Below, in pieces: positions 4,259 to 6,036 of a stretch of DNA of 6,036 nucleotides. Position 1 is the first letter of the stretch. Every line of letters begins with the position of its first letter. Source of the stretch: Methylovulum sp. (GTDB lineage: Bacteria > Pseudomonadota > Gammaproteobacteria > Methylococcales > Methylomonadaceae); assembly GCA_028713595.1 (NCBI GenBank), contig JAQTNZ010000172.1, forward strand, positions 1 to 6,036, in the 5' to 3' direction. A model generated the notes under the pieces. It saw only the letters and a program-made list of their open reading frames with translations, had not been told where the DNA came from and made no database searches. The translations under genes were made by a program, and so were the position numbers.

Positions 4259-6036
4259 CTATTGGCCCCCGACTTTTATCGGGGTCAGTTTCCAGATTTC
4301 GTTGTTGTATTCGCTGATAGTCCTATCGGCGGAAAATTTACCGCTGGCCGCACAATTAAGGATGCTCATTTTAGTCCATCGCGCTTGGTCGCGGTAAGCC
4401 GTTTCGACACGTTTTTGCGTGTCAACAAAACTACGGAAATCGGCAATGGTCAGCCAGGGGTCATGCGGGTTTTTAAGCGAAGCAATGACCGGATCGAAGA
4501 TGCCGAATTCAGACGGGTTAAAATGACCGGACTCCAGTAAATTCATGACCCGTTGCAAGTCCTTATCACCGGCAATAATCGCCGCCGGATTATAATGATG
4601 GCGCATGGCTTCGACTTCCTGGTCATTTAAACCAAACAGGAAGAAATTCCCGTCACCGACCTCTTCACGGATTTCAATGTTCGCACCGTCCAACGTGCCA
4701 ATCGTCAAGGCCCCGTTCATCATGAATTTCATATTGCCGGTACCCGAGGCTTCTTTTCCCGCCGTGGAAATCTGTTCGGACAAATCCGTGCCCGGACAAA
4801 TTTTTTCCATGGCGGTCACGCGGTAATCCGGCAGGAAAACCAATTTAAGTTTGTCACCGACCTGCGGGTCATTGTTGATAATGGCACCGACATTATTAAT
4901 CAGTTTGATAATGCGTTTTGCCATGTAATAGCCGGGGGCGGCCTTGCCGCCGACCAGCACGCAACGGTTAGTCCAATCAGCGGTGTCGCCGCGTTTGATA
5001 CGGTCATATAAATGTATGACATGCAGGACATTAAGCAGTTGGCGCTTATATTCGTGAATGCGCTTGACCTGCACATCGAACAGCATATCGGCAGTTAAGT
5101 CAATATCCATATCCCGTTTTGTAAAATCAATCAGCGACTGTTTGGCCTGTTGTTTGATGTTACGCCAGCGCCCGCAAAAAACGGGGTCGTCAAGGTAACG
5201 CTCCAGATTTTTCAACTGCGACAAATCTGTCAACCAACCGTTACCTAGAGTGTCGGTGATGAGTTCCGCCAAATCCGGGTTACAGGCCGCCAGCCAACGC
5301 CGTGGTGTCACCCCGTTGGTTTTGTTATTGAATTTCTCAGGCCACAAGTCATAAAAATCCCGGAACAAGCCTTGTTGCAATAACTTGGAATGCAGTTTGG
5401 CGACACCATTTACCGAAAAACTGCCGACTATCGCCAGATAGGCCATCCTGACCTGCTGCACGTTACTTTCCTCAATCAGGGACATGCGTGTCAAACGGGC
5501 TATGTCGGCAGGCCACTTGCTGGCAACCTCACCCAGAAAGTACGCGTTGATTTCAAAAATAATCTCCATCAGGCGCGGCAGCAATTGTTTGAATAAGGGC
5601 ACTGGCCAGCGCTCCAAAGCTTCAGGCAATAACGTATGGTTGGTGTACGCCATAGTTTTGCGGGTGATTGCCCAGGCGCTGTCCCAAGGTTGGCCGTAAT
5701 TGTCGATCAGCAAACGCATCAGTTCGGCAACGGCAATGCTAGGATGGGTGTCATTCAATTGGAAGCAATGTTTATCGGAAAAATGCGTGAAATCATAGCC
5801 ATGACGGCCCACCCAGGTTTCGATGATGTCTTGCAGGCTGGCGGAAGCCAATAAATAGTGTTGCTGCAAGCGCAAGACTTTGCCGTTTTCGTTGCTGTCA
5901 TTCGGATAGAGCACCATCGTGATGGTTTCTGCGGTGTTTTTGGCGGCCACCGATTCGGCATAATCGCCGGCATTGAATTCTTGTAAGTCAAACTCATCGG
6001 TCGCCATCGCTTTCCAGAGCCGCAAGGTATTGACCG
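4259..6036 (-). CDS. glgP: Glycogen/maltodextrin phosphorylase, C-terminal about 591 residues (5' end cut by window)
   Basis: A cytoplasmic glycosyltransferase family 35 enzyme that removes glucose from alpha-1,4-glucan ends with phosphate, releasing glucose-1-phosphate; it works in glycogen breakdown. The frame continues past the TTG at 6025-6023 (upstream codons read VNT before LRLWKA) and runs off the right edge. Against the usual length near 815-830 residues, roughly the N-terminal 230 are missing, including part of the allosteric region. Counting the Leu of LRLW as 1, visible motifs are LNDTHPS (90-96), TNHT, EINAYFL, NGVTPRRW (237-244), FDVQVKRIHEYKRQ (316-329), GGKAAPGYYMAK and EASGTGNMKF (425-434), whose Lys433 (bases 4729-4727) is the expected pyridoxal-phosphate attachment lysine. 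LNGALTIGTLDGAN-type sequence follows. All catalytic parts in view are intact. It resembles enterobacterial GlgP along the entire visible length, including the ending (SADRTISEYNNEIWKL), but MalP-like specificity cannot be excluded. No other glg gene is in the window. Confidence 0.95.
   Translation of the reverse strand, partial: VNTLRLWKAMATDEFDLQEFNAGDYAESVAAKNTAETITMVLYPNDSNENGKVLRLQQHYLLASASLQDIIETWVGRHGYDFTHFSDKHCFQLNDTHPSIAVAELMRLLIDNYGQPWDSAWAITRKTMAYTNHTLLPEALERWPVPLFKQLLPRLMEIIFEINAYFLGEVASKWPADIARLTRMSLIEESNVQQVRMAYLAIVGSFSVNGVAKLHSKLLQQGLFRDFYDLWPEKFNNKTNGVTPRRWLAACNPDLAELITDTLGNGWLTDLSQLKNLERYLDDPVFCGRWRNIKQQAKQSLIDFTKRDMDIDLTADMLFDVQVKRIHEYKRQLLNVLHVIHLYDRIKRGDTADWTNRCVLVGGKAAPGYYMAKRIIKLINNVGAIINNDPQVGDKLKLVFLPDYRVTAMEKICPGTDLSEQISTAGKEASGTGNMKFMMNGALTIGTLDGANIEIREEVGDGNFFLFGLNDQEVEAMRHHYNPAAIIAGDKDLQRVMNLLESGHFNPSEFGIFDPVIASLKNPHDPWLTIADFRSFVDTQKRVETAYRDQARWTKMSILNCAASGKFSADRTISEYNNEIWKLTPIKVGGQ

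Noticed and set aside
4132..4540. Plus-strand open frames across the palindrome and the 3' end of glgP
   Set aside because: They are antisense to a clearly conserved gene or run through the palindrome, have no convincing ribosome binding site, and their translations resemble no protein family.
1..6036. CRISPR arrays, tRNA or rRNA genes, insertion sequences, or a new multi-gene defence-like system
   Set aside because: No regularly spaced repeats, no cloverleaf or rRNA signature and no transposase or nuclease cassette were seen; all four genes belong to known families.

Overview
The window looks like chromosomal DNA from a Gram-negative bacterium, most likely a gammaproteobacterium. It encodes an outer-membrane TonB-dependent receptor, a lipobox-bearing outer-membrane lipoprotein of the flagellar FlgO family and a glycogen phosphorylase close to enterobacterial GlgP. 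G+C is roughly balanced, and TTG leucine codons and AAGGA-type ribosome binding sites are common. An environmental gammaproteobacterium (for example a methanotroph of the Methylococcales) would fit, but this is an impression from protein style and the palindromic repeat, not a proven placement.

Layout: four protein genes in two convergent pairs. (1) The 3' part of a plus-strand GAF + HD-GYP cyclic-di-GMP phosphodiesterase gene runs from the left edge to 1054. (2) It converges on a minus-strand flgO-like lipoprotein gene (1088-1747). The 33-bp gap holds a small hairpin flanked by an A/T tract on each side, which can act as a terminator for both. (3) A 232-bp divergent intergenic region (1748-1979) carries a candidate promoter for each side. 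(4) A complete plus-strand ZnuD-family zinc TonB-dependent receptor gene occupies 1980-4022. (5) A 236-bp convergent gap (4023-4258) has no gene; it holds an imperfect inverted repeat and a perfect 24-bp-arm palindrome. (6) The 3' part of a minus-strand glycogen phosphorylase gene runs from 4259 off the right edge.

The most informative regulatory feature is a Zur-box-like palindrome, TGTTAT-N3-ATAACA, that fills the spacer between the predicted -35 and -10 elements of the receptor gene. With the ZnuD-type plug signature, it supports a self-consistent story: zinc-replete Zur would occlude this promoter, and zinc starvation would induce the receptor.

The genes do not form one pathway. The HD-GYP enzyme and the FlgO-like lipoprotein could both bear on motility, the receptor on zinc acquisition and GlgP on carbon-reserve use. 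I found no CRISPR array, tRNA, rRNA, transposase or recognisable new multi-gene system.
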